A stretch of 64,000 nt of DNA from Argyresthia goedartella (taxonomy: Eukaryota > Arthropoda > Insecta > Lepidoptera > Argyresthiidae): assembly GCA_949825045.1 (NCBI GenBank), contig OX463818.1, forward strand, positions 27,978,906-28,042,905. The letters are read 5' to 3'. Positions 1 through 11,034 of this stretch are shown piece after piece; the stretch's first letter is position 1, and the number at the start of each line of letters is the position of its first letter. Under the pieces are notes generated by a model that was not told where the DNA came from, did no database searches, and saw only the letters and a program-made list of their open reading frames with translations. A program made the translations under genes and the position numbers.

Positions 1-424
1 CGGAGATTCAGTCAGTATGTATTTTGAATAACCTGAGTTACCAACGGGTTTATTTTCTTTCTTCTAGTTTCGTGTGTTTATTTATTTTTCAAGTCTAAAT
101 TTTCGTGTCGATCCCGAGCGTTCCCCAGTCGATATTTTAACTGCTTGTTTATACCAGACCTCGTTATGATGTTTACTGCCGGTGATTTTGCGCAGTTATT
201 AAAATGATTACCACATAATATTTTATAATGAAGATAAGCGTTATAGCGTTAATTCTAGGGGTTTAGTGGTAAGTAAGGTAAGGTCTTTGTTTTCTTTTCA
301 ACTGAATTCAAAAAGGAGGAGGTTGTTAAATCGTCTGTTTTTTTTTGGGTATTTATTACGCGATTACTCATAGGTCAGTCATATCGAACATTAAAATCGC
401 AAACTAACTTCTAGTTCTGATTTT

Positions 425-835
425 TAGGGTTCCGTACCCGAAGGGTTCCAAACGGGATCCTATTACTAAGACTTCGCTGTCCGTCCGTCCGTCCGTCCGT
501 CCGTCTGTCACCAGGCTGTATCTCAAGAACCTAGCTAGCTAGAGAGTTGAAATTTTCACAGATTATGTATTTCTGTTGCCGCTATAACAACAAATACTAA
601 AAAACAGGATAAAATAAATATTTAAGGCTCCCATACAACAATACCACATACAAACTTATGGATGCACCTGGTTACGTACATGGAGTGTGAAAGTAACCGC
701 ACCAATAACTTTGTAAACAATATTTTGCTGTGTAAAATCCAAACTATTCACTCCACACCATCGCTTCCATTGAACGGTGGTACGGAACCCTTCGTGCGCG
801 ATTTAGACTCGCACTTGACCGTTTTTTTTTGTATA
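425..835 (+). repeat. SINE-like lepidopteran interspersed repeat
   Basis: The segment opens with AGGGTTCCGTACC and closes with GGTACGGAACCCT, a perfect 13-base inverted pair, followed by a gcacttgaccg-T(9) tail. Near the start is a (GTCC)n tract at about 479-506. Related pieces lie at 14589-14745, 27357-27408, 27658-27700 and, inverted, at 62761-63113, so it is a dispersed repeat. Sequences with these ends are common in Lepidoptera. Whether it is best called a SINE or a non-autonomous DNA element I cannot settle. Small reading frames inside it are not credible genes. Confidence 0.75.
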
Positions 836-1560
836 ATGTTAGGGTAACCAGTAGCGTAGGTATATGCAAATTTGCAGCTTCGAAAGACCTGTGCTAACTT
901 TGCAGCACTCGAAAAACCGCGATATTTTCGCACTGTTTTTGGTATCGTCAATATAAATCCTAATCTATGCGTTTTTGGTATATGTTTAAAACCAAAATAT
1001 TTTAAAGTAGACTAAAAATGCTACAATTAAAAATCAAAACCAGCTCTGTAGCTAAGATACGTACCGAGATACAGCCCTCCAAAAATTTATTTTTTTCCAA
1101 AAAAGTAAATTTCAATATTTGGTCAATTTTCGACCCCAATATCGGGGAAAATACTCATTGAAAGGGTAAAACTATAGGAAAAGATGTTGTAGCAAATGTA
1201 ATTAGCTTTAATTTAAGCAAAAAAATGACGTCGGTAGGCCATATAGTTTACTCACAAATCTTAAAAATCAAAAAATGGGAAACTGCATTTTTTGCAAATT
1301 TGCTCTGTTTAGTTCTCACAATGGCTTACGGGTATCATCATATACAAATCATATACATCCACAAGAAATATATATTTATTGTTGTAAATATATACGAAAC
1401 ATATTTACAAGGCATTAAAAGGACATTATTTTTGACTAAAATTATTATTTTTGGACGCTTCGTGGGTGGGTTATAAAAATTGTCTGATTCAGCCTGAAAA
1501 ATCGGTACATCATTGTTGAATTCTGTTTCTTCGGCAATTTGAAGCTCGGCGACGTTATTG
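836..1560. other. AT-rich spacer, nothing recognised
   Basis: Low-complexity AT-rich DNA. The short open frames here have no recognisable motif and no repeat or coding signal I can support. Confidence 0.5.
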
Positions 1561-1581
1561 CAAGAGACACCGGAGCAAAGT

Positions 1582-2812
1582 TTACAGGAGTGCGGAGCAT
1601 TTGAGGCCTGCTTTTACGCAGGTACAGCCGCCTCCGCTACAACCTTTCTTGCAACCGCATGATAAAAATTTCAGAAGGGAGGGTGGTGCCACTTCGCTCA
1701 TCATTGTTTTTGGAATGAGCCCCTGTTCGGTCTTTTTCCATCCCCATTGAGTGGCATCTTTTTCTATTCCCAACCACTTCTGAATTTGGTGGTAGGTTCT
1801 TCCGTTGGAGGCAAACGAGCGAGGTCAGCCTTAGCAACGGCGGCTGTTTTTACAAATTTTTAGTAGCGGAGGCTGTATCTTGGTTGTAGTCTCCTCCATA
1901 CTAAGCTATTAGGCACTTCACTCCGGCATCTGCAATGGCTTGGTAGTCTGAGTTAGGTTGGAGGAACACTTCAGCTGTGGCGATGAGCTCGGCGTTTTTC
2001 TGAATTGCGCTCCACCGTTTATTTTTCCCATGCCAGAAAAGAGCAGAGGTGGTGTCGCACCCAGTGAAGGCGTGAAAAAACATCTCGAATCCTGGGGGGA
2101 CTTCTAAATCTCCACGATTGAATGAGGTTGAGGAATATTGTAACGGGCCAGAGTCACCACTGCCACTTTTCTGGAAATAAACATTATTTACAGCCGATCC
2201 CAAACCATTGAGAAGGACAAGGAGGTTCACATCCTGTCCAATGATTACCAGTGATTGAAAAGAGGTGCTCTTGTCAAGTGCCACCTTGACGATGTCGCAG
2301 TCAGCATCCTCGACTGCCTGCTTTGTCTCAATTCCCTGGCTTTGGAAGGCGGAGCAAATCAGAGCAATCAGTCGTCTTTTGTTGCTGTCGTTAGCCAATA
2401 ACTTCTCCTGGGCCATTTTTATTATGGTTGACTCTTCAAAGATTACTTTATGACACTGTATAGAACCATAGCGCCTTAAGCGTTCGGCAGTTTTTGTGTT
2501 CTTCTCTGCCCCATCCTTAGGATATCCGTCAAAGACTACAGCAATGTTCCGTCCGAAATGATTGATGGTGTAGCTGACGTAACCTGTGACGATATCCCTC
2601 ATGGATTCGTTACGACGCCATATCACCTTGTGCAGTAAGTAACCCCCATCTACCACAAAAAACGTGTTGGCTCCTACTGAGATGTTTCGAGGAAGCGGAG
2701 TGAAAGCTGAGTACTGCGGAGTTTCGTTCCCTTGCGCATAGCCTCTTCTGTGATCAATGCCGTGGTGTATGGAGCCAACTCGTACTTGTTTGCCTGGCTG
2801 AAGTAATGCCAA
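1582..2812 (-). pseudogene. Broken PIN/FEN1-like nuclease-fold gene with Cys-rich CXC tail
   Basis: Reading on the minus strand, 2812-1901 is a 303-residue frame. It shows a PIN/XPG-like layout: VVDGGYLLHK near residue 53, VVFDGYPKDG near 94, VEDADCDIVK near 171 (acidic XPG-I-like patch) and VIIGQDVNLL near 195. The last is usually GEDVDLL in this arthropod family, so an Asp appears to have become Asn. FTGCDTTSA follows near 253. The frame stops at a TAG just before YGGDYNQDT, which continues the protein in the same frame. After at least two further frame changes, 1850-1582 gives KWLGIEKDATQWGW and a tesmin-like tail, CGCKKGCSGGGCTC. The N terminus looks like an exon start, with an acceptor-like ttacttcag about 10 bases in. 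Related proteins are numerous and dispersed in arthropods. Function, and whether the family is mobile, are unknown to me. This copy is dead. Confidence 0.65.
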
Positions 2813-5800
2813 TATAAGTTTAATTTTGGAAGTTAGTTTGTATAAAATAGTTCGAGTTTAAAATTTCTGAAAAAATATATTTAGGGCTCTGTATCTCAGT
2901 AATTACTGAACCTACAGAGCTGGAAGAATATAATTATATATGAGAAGATGATTACAAGCTAAATCAAACAGCAAAGGCCGCTGTCATGTTCTTTTTGAAT
3001 TTACTTTACCTAAGATTAAATGTATCTACATCTACATCTTCAGAGTGCGATGAGAATAACTTATAGTAGTAAGTATACGTAGTCATACTACGGGAAATTC
3101 ACAAATGCTATGATACCCAACATTGGTCCTAGACATGTAAACATAAAATGGGCGATAATTAATAATTAGGGTATTTCGACAAGGCACCAGTTATTTGGTT
3201 ATTTATTTATTAGTAGGCACATCAACAGAATACATATTTTTACACACATAACGATCTTAACACTGACAAATACTGATGAAATTCCTTTTATAGACAAGCA
3301 CATCATTTACAGTTTTATCACGCAACAACATTAACATAACAACTATAGCTTTATAATTTATAATTTATGTAATTAATAAATTGCTAATAACAAGTATAAG
3401 TACCTAACTAAGGATTAAATTAATTGAATTTGACGTCAATTAGTTAAATATTAAGAATTTTTGATTTGAATTCACTAAGAGTGTCGTGGAAAATATCTAT
3501 ATCGTTTGAATAGCGCATACCATATTATATGAATGAAACATTCTTGTAATGAGGCCTGTAGCAGTCGTATACGAAGATGTAAATGCGACATGTTCTTGCA
3601 TATTCATTATTGGTGAGGGATAGGTGTTATTGGCATATAGACAGCTGATGTAAAATATCACTGCCCTTGTCATTCTTTTTACTGATGCCAGTGCATCAGG
3701 CAGGTCTAATGCACCAGATATGATAATTCAGAATATTTGACTAGGTACGTTGTACATTAAAAAATAAATACCGGCTGCCACTTCCTTCGTAAGTTAAGAC
3801 TTTTACGATGTAATAAAAGAACGCTCGCCACAGATTCTATTATAATAATTTTCTATTTACAGTCGCCAACAAGTGCTGCTTTATCATTTGGCTTTTGAAC
3901 TTATTTGTATTGATGAACTGCTTAACGAATGAACAACTGTGCCTCTGCCAACCCCTACGGGAGATGGCGTGATGCGGTGTTATTGTATTGATGTTCAGAT
4001 CGGACGAATTTCAACCAATTATGTATTTAGTCTGCTGCTGACTTAGTAACTACTGAACTGAACTGAAACGGCTTGAAATCCGACAGATTATATCCGGTTG
4101 CCTTAGGTTCTATTCCAAACTCTGTTTCTAGTTTCTGTAATTAGTTCAGTCAATTTTTTTGTAATGACACTTCTTGAATCGACCAGTAGCATGAGTGTCG
4201 CATTGACGAGTGCGTCATTTGTGTACACTATTTGACCATTTATCGATCTTATGTCATGCTTCGGATATCGCACTAACTTTACCTTTATACAAACGGAACT
4301 GTACTAGGCTATAATTTGGCCATAGTTAATGTGTGAGTAATATGAGTATAAACTTGTTTAAGTAGAGAGCTAAGAACTCCATGTAAACAGGAAGTACACC
4401 TATTCACAGTTTTTTTGTCCGGGCACTTCATAAGAATCAGCAGAGCTAACGTAAACTTACTCATAATTTATTGAAAAAAGTAAGGGAAACCCGACAAATT
4501 AAAAAGGAAAATAAATGTACAAAATCGAGCTTATCACACGTAATTTATTCCAGCAAACCTAGAATGGACATAATAGCATCTAAGGGCGATCTTAATATGG
4601 AAATTTTATATTATGGACTCAGTTTCGTTATCGATATCTCTTACTAACTCTATCACGGAACTATACATATAGCTCTTGATATCTCCCCGGAAGAAAACAG
4701 ATAACAACATCTTTATTAGATTTCAAAAGAAAAACATTATGTTGTTCCGTCTACGACGTAAAACAAGATGTAAAGATGGTAAAAGGGCGAAATTTATATA
4801 CGCCATAAACTGGCCCCGGAGGTTGCACGCTATTTTGCGTTGATGCGCCATTAAACATTTTTACGAGCCTAAATTTGCTTAGCCCTTAACCCTTAACTTG
4901 CCTTAACATTGGGCAGGTTGCTCGGCCATTTTGTTATGGCTAAAGATAGGTATGAACTTAAATTTAAGTTTAGCCGGCTAATGTTAAGGTTACTTTCGAG
5001 CCTCGGCTAATGTCCGTAAAAATGTTCGTTTGTGATAAGTGACTTCTTCTTTAACCGGCTAGACTGCACATTAACCGATGCGTTTTGGTTTGTGTGACAT
5101 TAGGCGGGTAATGTTGCAAATTTTCATATGTTTATTTATGATCGCTTTTGTCGTTCATTAACGTGACTTACTTGTCTTTGCCACTCCCTCACGAGAATTT
5201 TCTCACACAACATCACGCTGGTATTTACAGAGCAACCCCTTAGCAGGCGATAAGCCAAAATCAAATCACAGGGTTGTCATAACAGCATCATGTCACGTTT
5301 ATTTACAAACTTTTTTTTCATAATGAACATTTGTAGACACCTGCAATTTTATTTTGTCATATCGCCAGTTTAACGGACACCCTATAATAGGTAGTAGATA
5401 GTGTGTGGCTATGCATACTAATAATACTAATATGCTCTCTCCACTCAGACATGCTTCACCACAGTATTGCTTGCACAATCGAAAATGTACACAATACGGA
5501 ATACCAAGCGTCTAGCTGTTTGGTGAAACCGAGAAGGTGTTACCAACTAGCTAGTACTTATTCCAGCAAAAGATGGTATTTTTTAACATTACCCTATGTA
5601 AGTATACTTAAGTATAGCCGGCTAAAATGTCTTTTCTCAGCCATCTTAAGCCTCACAGCGTGAGGCTAGACTGCAGTTTAGCCGGCTAATGTTGAAATAA
5701 TTTATCGCAATGAACATAATATCCAACATGAGCCGAGGCTCTGTTGAAAGAAGTTTAGTTTCACACCTACTTTTAGCCGTAACATTACATAGGTGATGCA

Positions 5801-6600
5801 CTAATAAAGCTACAGTATTTGTTTAATGTATATCCTGTAATACGCTAATATAAAGACCTAAATTATTTAAAAAAGTATATTTTCAAACTAAAACCGAGGA
5901 AATATGAAGATTTCAATTATGGATGTAATATACACAACAAATGCTGGATAAAAGTCGAGTCATATTCATTATTGCCGCAACTTTTCCTAATATCATAAGT
6001 ACACCGGGAAACCTTCATAATTTATATTTGGGCCCCCTATTTTAACTATTGTATGATAGATTTTCACTGTATTTGTGGGTCAGGGAAAAATTTCGTGGAT
6101 ATTTTTGAGGCACCAAACTGCTCAAGTCGGCAGAACCGGTCAAAACTTTACAAAACTCGTTTCGAGGGTTTCCTACATAACAAAATAAAACATACAATAT
6201 CAGGTAGGTGAATGTATCTTATAAGTAAGGCACTCGTAAAACTTCTTGTTTCATTTTTGCATAAGACAGAAAATTTTCACAAACTCATTTCTGTTGGAGT
6301 TCCGCAAGGAGCGAATTGAAAAACTTTCTTGAATTTAATTCGAGTTTGAGCGAACTCTGCGATTTGGCTTCCTATCATTGTATCCTGGTTATTATATAAC
6401 GTATTTTATATGATTTTGAGAAAGCTCGGACTAACTTTCCTTTTTCAGACATTTATCTGTTGCGGGATAGGGAACGTAAGAGAAGACCTAATAGCATAAA
6501 CAGACGGATGAAGTGCTTATCAACACTTTTGTTTTATCAGACACTGCGTGATGTCTTTACTAGGCTAGTATTGAAATAGATGCGATATTCTTCGCTTACA
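2813..6600. other. AT-rich spacer with inverted TAGCCGGCTA-type motifs
   Basis: I see no gene. Between about 4970 and 5745 the palindromic motif TAGCCGGCTA recurs (for example near 4974 and 5676). GAGCCTCGGCT near 4997 has an inverted partner, AGCCGAGGCTC, near 5731, which hints at a decayed inverted-repeat element. The rest is unremarkable. Confidence 0.4.
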
Positions 6601-6618
6601 CCTGGCTCTGGTATTTAG

Positions 6619-6833
6619 TTCAAGGTGGCTGTGGGCCCCTTATATGCTCTTGCAGCTCTAGCTACGACTACTCGAGAATTCGATACATCAGGTTCTGGAG
6701 GAAAGTCCATACTAAAACCACTTGGAGATGCTACGATGGGGAAAGAGGCCGCCGCGAATAAGCCTGTGGAGCTTTGTTTTCTAACCAACAGGCCACAGAT
6801 GCTCGCACCCGCCCCCACCGTTACCACGTGACC
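6619..6833 (+). CDS. Weak candidate host exon
   Basis: After an acceptor-like gtatttag, the plus strand reads FKVAVGPLYALAALATTTR and stays open to a TGA at 6829-6831. Composition is more GC-rich and protein-like than the flanking DNA, and the frame lies about 400 bases upstream of a better exon candidate on the same strand. I found no convincing donor, and the opposite strand is also open, so this could be an old repeat fragment. No family recognised. Confidence 0.22.
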
Positions 6834-7225
6834 CGCAAAATAGTCGCTGGCCTCGCTGCCTACCGATCAGCATTGACCCTGGACTGGTTAGTACCTTATA
6901 TGTCCATCCGTCAGTGTTCCATTGAGTCTTGAGTCTCCTTACCCTTAAGTGGGGCTTGAGGCCGAGTTTTGGTATAAGAGTCTTCTCCATTTTTCTCTGT
7001 CCATGGCATTTGGGCCTGATGGACTAAGAAATTTGTATCTCCAGACGGTGGCCATGCACTGGCCCCAAGTCACGCAGGAGGAGTAAGGAGTACCTAGTGG
7101 ATTTCTGGCTAAACGTGGATGAATCTATATGAGAAAATACGTCTTGGCTCGTGAACATGTTTATTTTTATTTAAAAAACAAATAACACCTGAAGATATGA
7201 AAACAAGTGATCTTATTTATCTCAG

Positions 7226-7386
7226 ACAGACCTCTTTTCATGCCAGATTCTAATACCAATACCAGGTTCGCGGCAGAAGACTTGCGCCAACGCGAGATGG
7301 TGGACGCGTACACAGTAGAGACAGCGCTTCCTGCCGGCGTCGTAGCTTTAAACTGCACGGCCTACCCGAAACCTGCGGCTGGGAAG
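7226..7386 (+). CDS. Putative host-gene exon
   Basis: An acceptor-like ttatttatctcag is followed by an open frame reading RPLFMPDSNTNTRF, then LRQREMVDAYTVETALPAG, and ending YPKPAAGK before a weak donor (AAG/GTTGGG). Base composition is clearly richer in GC than the flanks. The 3' end would be phase 0, which fits the phase-0 acceptor at 13340. The frame also runs on to a TAG at 7432, so a terminal exon is an alternative. The protein family is not recognised. The call rests on coding character, splice-like borders and phase agreement. Confidence 0.45.
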
Positions 7387-7464
7387 GTTGGGAGACTGCT
7401 GCTAGAGTTACTGAAGTTAGTTCCGCACAATTAGGTACATGAATTTAGAATTTAGAATAGAAAT

Positions 7465-7520
7465 TTATTTCAACCTCATACAAACAAACACATGTGTTTG
7501 TTTGTATGAGGTTGAAATAA
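7465..7520. repeat. Perfect 56-base spacerless palindrome
   Basis: Bases 7465-7492 are exactly the reverse complement of 7493-7520, with CACATGTG at the centre. No spacer and no mismatch. It may be the tip of a foldback element or an assembly or cloning fold-over. Confidence 0.9.
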
Positions 7521-7989
7521 AAGCATGCATAAAATGACTTAATTACATTATACAATGGGATAAGGTAAAAGCTACAAATAAGTCCATAATATTGCTTGCT
7601 GTCGCACCCCACACTAGGCACAGCCTGTCTCGTGTGGGGCAGGGTCTACAAAGTTACCAGTTTTGTGATTCCACACCCTGCCCAATTTAGCCAAATAGAA
7701 TATAAATAAGGAGGTATACAATATTAGTTCTTTATATTAATTAATTATAAAAATAATGTTAGTGTTCCATATTACCTAAATGCTCTGTGTATTAGTGATT
7801 GTTCCACAATGTGTCCCGTTTTCGTGAAATTAGTCCATTTATGTGTATTATTCTTCCTCAATGTTTAGGATGAAATATTTTTCTGAATTTTCCCCCGAAA
7901 AGCCCAGTGTATGTACGACTGGGTTCAGGCTATTTATTTATATTAATTTGAATATTTTTTTTTAGGGTAATGTCGATTATTGGGTTTAT

Positions 7990-7990
7990 T

Positions 7991-8041
<51 letters not shown>
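7990..8041. repeat. (TA)n microsatellite
   Basis: A nearly pure alternating TA run in the 5' leader of NLR-1, about 35 bases upstream of its start codon. Confidence 0.95.
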
Positions 8042-8046
<5 letters not shown>

Positions 8047-8077
8047 ATTCATTTTATTAGTATATTTATTTTAGACT

Positions 8078-11014
8078 ATGGATACCTACAACTTTAGTAA
8101 TAGTTTCTTCTCATCTTGTGATAACGATATTTCTGTTAGCGCGGGAAGTGTTGGGTCAACAGCGGATGATTCGCTGTCATATAACTTGAAACGGGTGTTT
8201 TCAAACCTTGGTGCAAACTTCAACGTTGTTCATATTAATGCTCAAAGCATTCATACCAGCTATGCTGACCTTCTTGTAGTTTTTAGTGATCTGAACATAC
8301 ATGGCATTCTTGTTTCGGAATCTTTTCTCAAGCCATCTCTTTCTTCTGCCATGTATGCTCTGCCAGGGTTCAGTCTCTACCGGAACGACAGGATAGGCAA
8401 GGCTGATGGCGGTGTTGCTATCTACCTACGTTCTGACATCCCATGCAAAGTCATCAGCCAGTCGCCAAGCCTGTACTCTGGTTCTGCTGAACACCTGTTC
8501 CCGGAGATATTCTTGCGTCACAACAAAGTCCTCCTGGGTGTCTATTATAGCCCCTCTCTTCGAATCGACTATTTTAACTCTTTTGAAACCCTTCTCAGTG
8601 ACTTGACTCCTCTTTATAGCGACACCCTAATTCTCGGCGACTTCAACACTTGCCTTCTCAAGAATAACGGTCGCTCAGCGAAGCTGAATTCTCTTGTAAG
8701 TTCATTTAACATGCATATCCTTCCTCTAGAGGCCACTCACTTTCAACCACACTGCACCCCCTCTCTTCTAGATCTAATGATTACTTCTGACATGTCTAAG
8801 GTTGCTGCGCATGGCCAACTTAACGCCCCTTTCTCCTATCACAATCTTATTTACCTCTCTTATAAGATAAAGCCTCCCAAGCGTGCAGCTAAATTCCTTG
8901 ACATTCGTAGCTTCAAGGGCATGGATATAACCTCCCTTAATTCAGACGCCTCCTCTGTCGACTGGTCGCCTGTCTACGGTAGTGAGACCATTGATGACAA
9001 AGTACGGAACTTCAACTCTATTGTCCTGAGCTTGTTTGATAAGCATGCTCCGGTCAAGAGGGTTAAAGTGAAGCATCTTCCTGCACCGTGGCTTACTGAC
9101 ACCATTAAGGGTCTGATGGCTAAGAGAAACCGTGCCAAGTCTAGATATAAGAGGGATCCGACCGATGAGAATCTTTTAATTTTCAAACGCCTCCGTAATC
9201 GTTGCACTCGCCTGTGTCGTGATTCTAAACGCCGTCATATCTATGAATGTATCGAGAGCTATACTCCAGCACAGGTCTGGAAGTTCCTGAAGACCCTTGG
9301 TGTTGGTAAGTCACAGGAATTGGCAGCCGGAAATGTCGATCTCCGGGGTCTCAATAGTTTCTTTGCAACTCCCCCTGTCGCGATGGACTCCCTCGTCAAG
9401 GATGCAACCCTTCGTAACCTACGGTCCAAGGCAACATCCCTCACCTCAGCATTTAATTTCATCCCTGTCGGAATCGGCGCAGTAAGGAGGGCAATACTAG
9501 CAATCTCGTCGAAGGCCATAGGTGAGGACAAGATATGTTCGCAGATGATAACAACTATCATTGATGTACTGTTACCTCTCATCACCCACATAATTAATGT
9601 GTCGCTTGACCAATGTTGCTACCCCAGCCAGTGGAAATTGGCACTTGTGATTCCCCTCCCCAAAACGTCTAATCCCGCCTTCTTTAAAGATTTCCGTCCC
9701 ATTTCTATTCTGCCTATCCTCTCCAAAGTCCTGGAATCAATTGTCCACTCCCAACTCTCCTCCTACCTTTCCTCAAAAATGTTACTGAATCCCCACCAAT
9801 CAGGTTTCAGGCCGGGTCACAGCACTACCACAGCACTGCTCAAAGTCACTGACGACATTCAATTAGCTATGGATCAAAAGCAGCTTACGGTCCTTACACT
9901 GCTTGATTTCAGTAGCGCCTTTAACTGCGTCGATTTCGATATACTAGTCGAAATTTTAAAGTCACTTAATGTCTCCTCGCACTCTGCTCGCTGGTTTGAC
10001 TCCTACCTGAGAGACCGCCAGCAACGCATTAAGTCTGAGGAGATCTCAACGGACTGGTGTGATCTCTCCGCAGGTGTTCCGCAGGGAGGCATCCTTTCTC
10101 CTCTCCTCTTCTCGGTATTCATTAACTCCATCTCTGACGTTCTTACCTCTTCTTATCATCTGTACGCAGATGACCTTCAAATATATCGGCACTTCTCTCC
10201 GTGTGATATGAATCTAACAGTAGAGGCGTTGAATGCTGATCTCGATAACATCAGGAAATGGGCTACCTCTTATGGTCTGCTTGTCAACCCGGGCAAATCG
10301 CAGGCCATGATTTTGGGTACTTGTCACTCTCATAACCTAGTTCAGAAAATGCCCGTCGACCCTATAGTGTATGATGGTAACATAATTTCATACAGCGAGA
10401 AGGCCAAGAATCTTGGGGTTGTATCTGATAAATTGTTGTCCTGGTCGCCCCATGTTTGTGAGGTCAGCAGACGAGTCTTTGCGTCATTTCACTCCCTACG
10501 GAGATTGCAGCACTTCCTGCCACAGCAGACTAAAATCACCCTTGCCCAGTCCCTCCTACTACCTTTAATCGACTATGCAGATGTTTGCTGGATCGGTGCG
10601 AACGAAGAACAACTGAACAAACTCGAAAGACTTCAAAACCTCGGGATTCGGTTTGTCTTCGGGCTGCGCAAGTATGACCATGTCTCACAGTATCGCAAGG
10701 AGTTGGGGTGGCTTCCGATCCGCCTTCGTCGTGATATGCACGTTCTCTACTATCTGTTCAACATTTTGCGAAATCCCCGCTACCCCTCATATCTTCGAGA
10801 ACGTTTCGAGTTTATTTCCTCCAGGCATAGCAACCGGAGATCCCACACGATGTCTCTTCTCTCTACTCCTCGGCATAACACTGCCGCTTACAAACACTCG
10901 TTTAGGTTAACGGCGATCCGACTGTGGAACGCACTTCCCTGCGCTATTAGAGATAGTCCCTCAATTTTCACTTTTAAGACAAGATTGAAAGAGCATTTCC
11001 TTTCTCTTTCGTGA
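8078..11014 (+). CDS. NLR-1 endonuclease/reverse transcriptase polyprotein
   Basis: 978 residues, uninterrupted. An AP-like endonuclease domain spans about residues 48-235 (FNVVHINAQS, ILVSESFLKPS, LILGDFNTCL, YHNLIYLSYK). The RT region spans roughly 470-760 (FRPISILPILSKVLES, SGFRPGHSTTTALLK, LLDFSSAFNCVDF, GVPQGGILSPLLF and the catalytic HLYADDLQIY). The C-terminal tail ends LWNALPCAIRDS. No RNase H or LTR features. It would nick target DNA and copy its RNA at the nick. The ATG at 8078 is preceded by AT-rich leader and is shared with the inverted copy (MDT- start). No gag-like ORF1 lies upstream, so this family may encode a single protein. The intact frame suggests recent activity, although the maT insertion in the 3' UTR probably impairs this copy. 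Confidence 0.85.
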   Translation: MDTYNFSNSFFSSCDNDISVSAGSVGSTADDSLSYNLKRVFSNLGANFNVVHINAQSIHTSYADLLVVFSDLNIHGILVSESFLKPSLSSAMYALPGFSLYRNDRIGKADGGVAIYLRSDIPCKVISQSPSLYSGSAEHLFPEIFLRHNKVLLGVYYSPSLRIDYFNSFETLLSDLTPLYSDTLILGDFNTCLLKNNGRSAKLNSLVSSFNMHILPLEATHFQPHCTPSLLDLMITSDMSKVAAHGQLNAPFSYHNLIYLSYKIKPPKRAAKFLDIRSFKGMDITSLNSDASSVDWSPVYGSETIDDKVRNFNSIVLSLFDKHAPVKRVKVKHLPAPWLTDTIKGLMAKRNRAKSRYKRDPTDENLLIFKRLRNRCTRLCRDSKRRHIYECIESYTPAQVWKFLKTLGVGKSQELAAGNVDLRGLNSFFATPPVAMDSLVKDATLRNLRSKATSLTSAFNFIPVGIGAVRRAILAISSKAIGEDKICSQMITTIIDVLLPLITHIINVSLDQCCYPSQWKLALVIPLPKTSNPAFFKDFRPISILPILSKVLESIVHSQLSSYLSSKMLLNPHQSGFRPGHSTTTALLKVTDDIQLAMDQKQLTVLTLLDFSSAFNCVDFDILVEILKSLNVSSHSARWFDSYLRDRQQRIKSEEISTDWCDLSAGVPQGGILSPLLFSVFINSISDVLTSSYHLYADDLQIYRHFSPCDMNLTVEALNADLDNIRKWATSYGLLVNPGKSQAMILGTCHSHNLVQKMPVDPIVYDGNIISYSEKAKNLGVVSDKLLSWSPHVCEVSRRVFASFHSLRRLQHFLPQQTKITLAQSLLLPLIDYADVCWIGANEEQLNKLERLQNLGIRFVFGLRKYDHVSQYRKELGWLPIRLRRDMHVLYYLFNILRNPRYPSYLRERFEFISSRHSNRRSHTMSLLSTPRHNTAAYKHSFRLTAIRLWNALPCAIRDSPSIFTFKTRLKEHFLSLS

Positions 11015-11034
11015 TAGGTACTTTTATATATGTA

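Noticed and set aside
476..510. CRISPR-like or regulatory short repeat
   Set aside because: A simple (GTCC)n microsatellite within a dispersed eukaryotic repeat; no spacers.
662..951. Overlapping small frames at 0.7-0.9 kb on both strands
   Set aside because: Entirely inside the SINE-like repeat.
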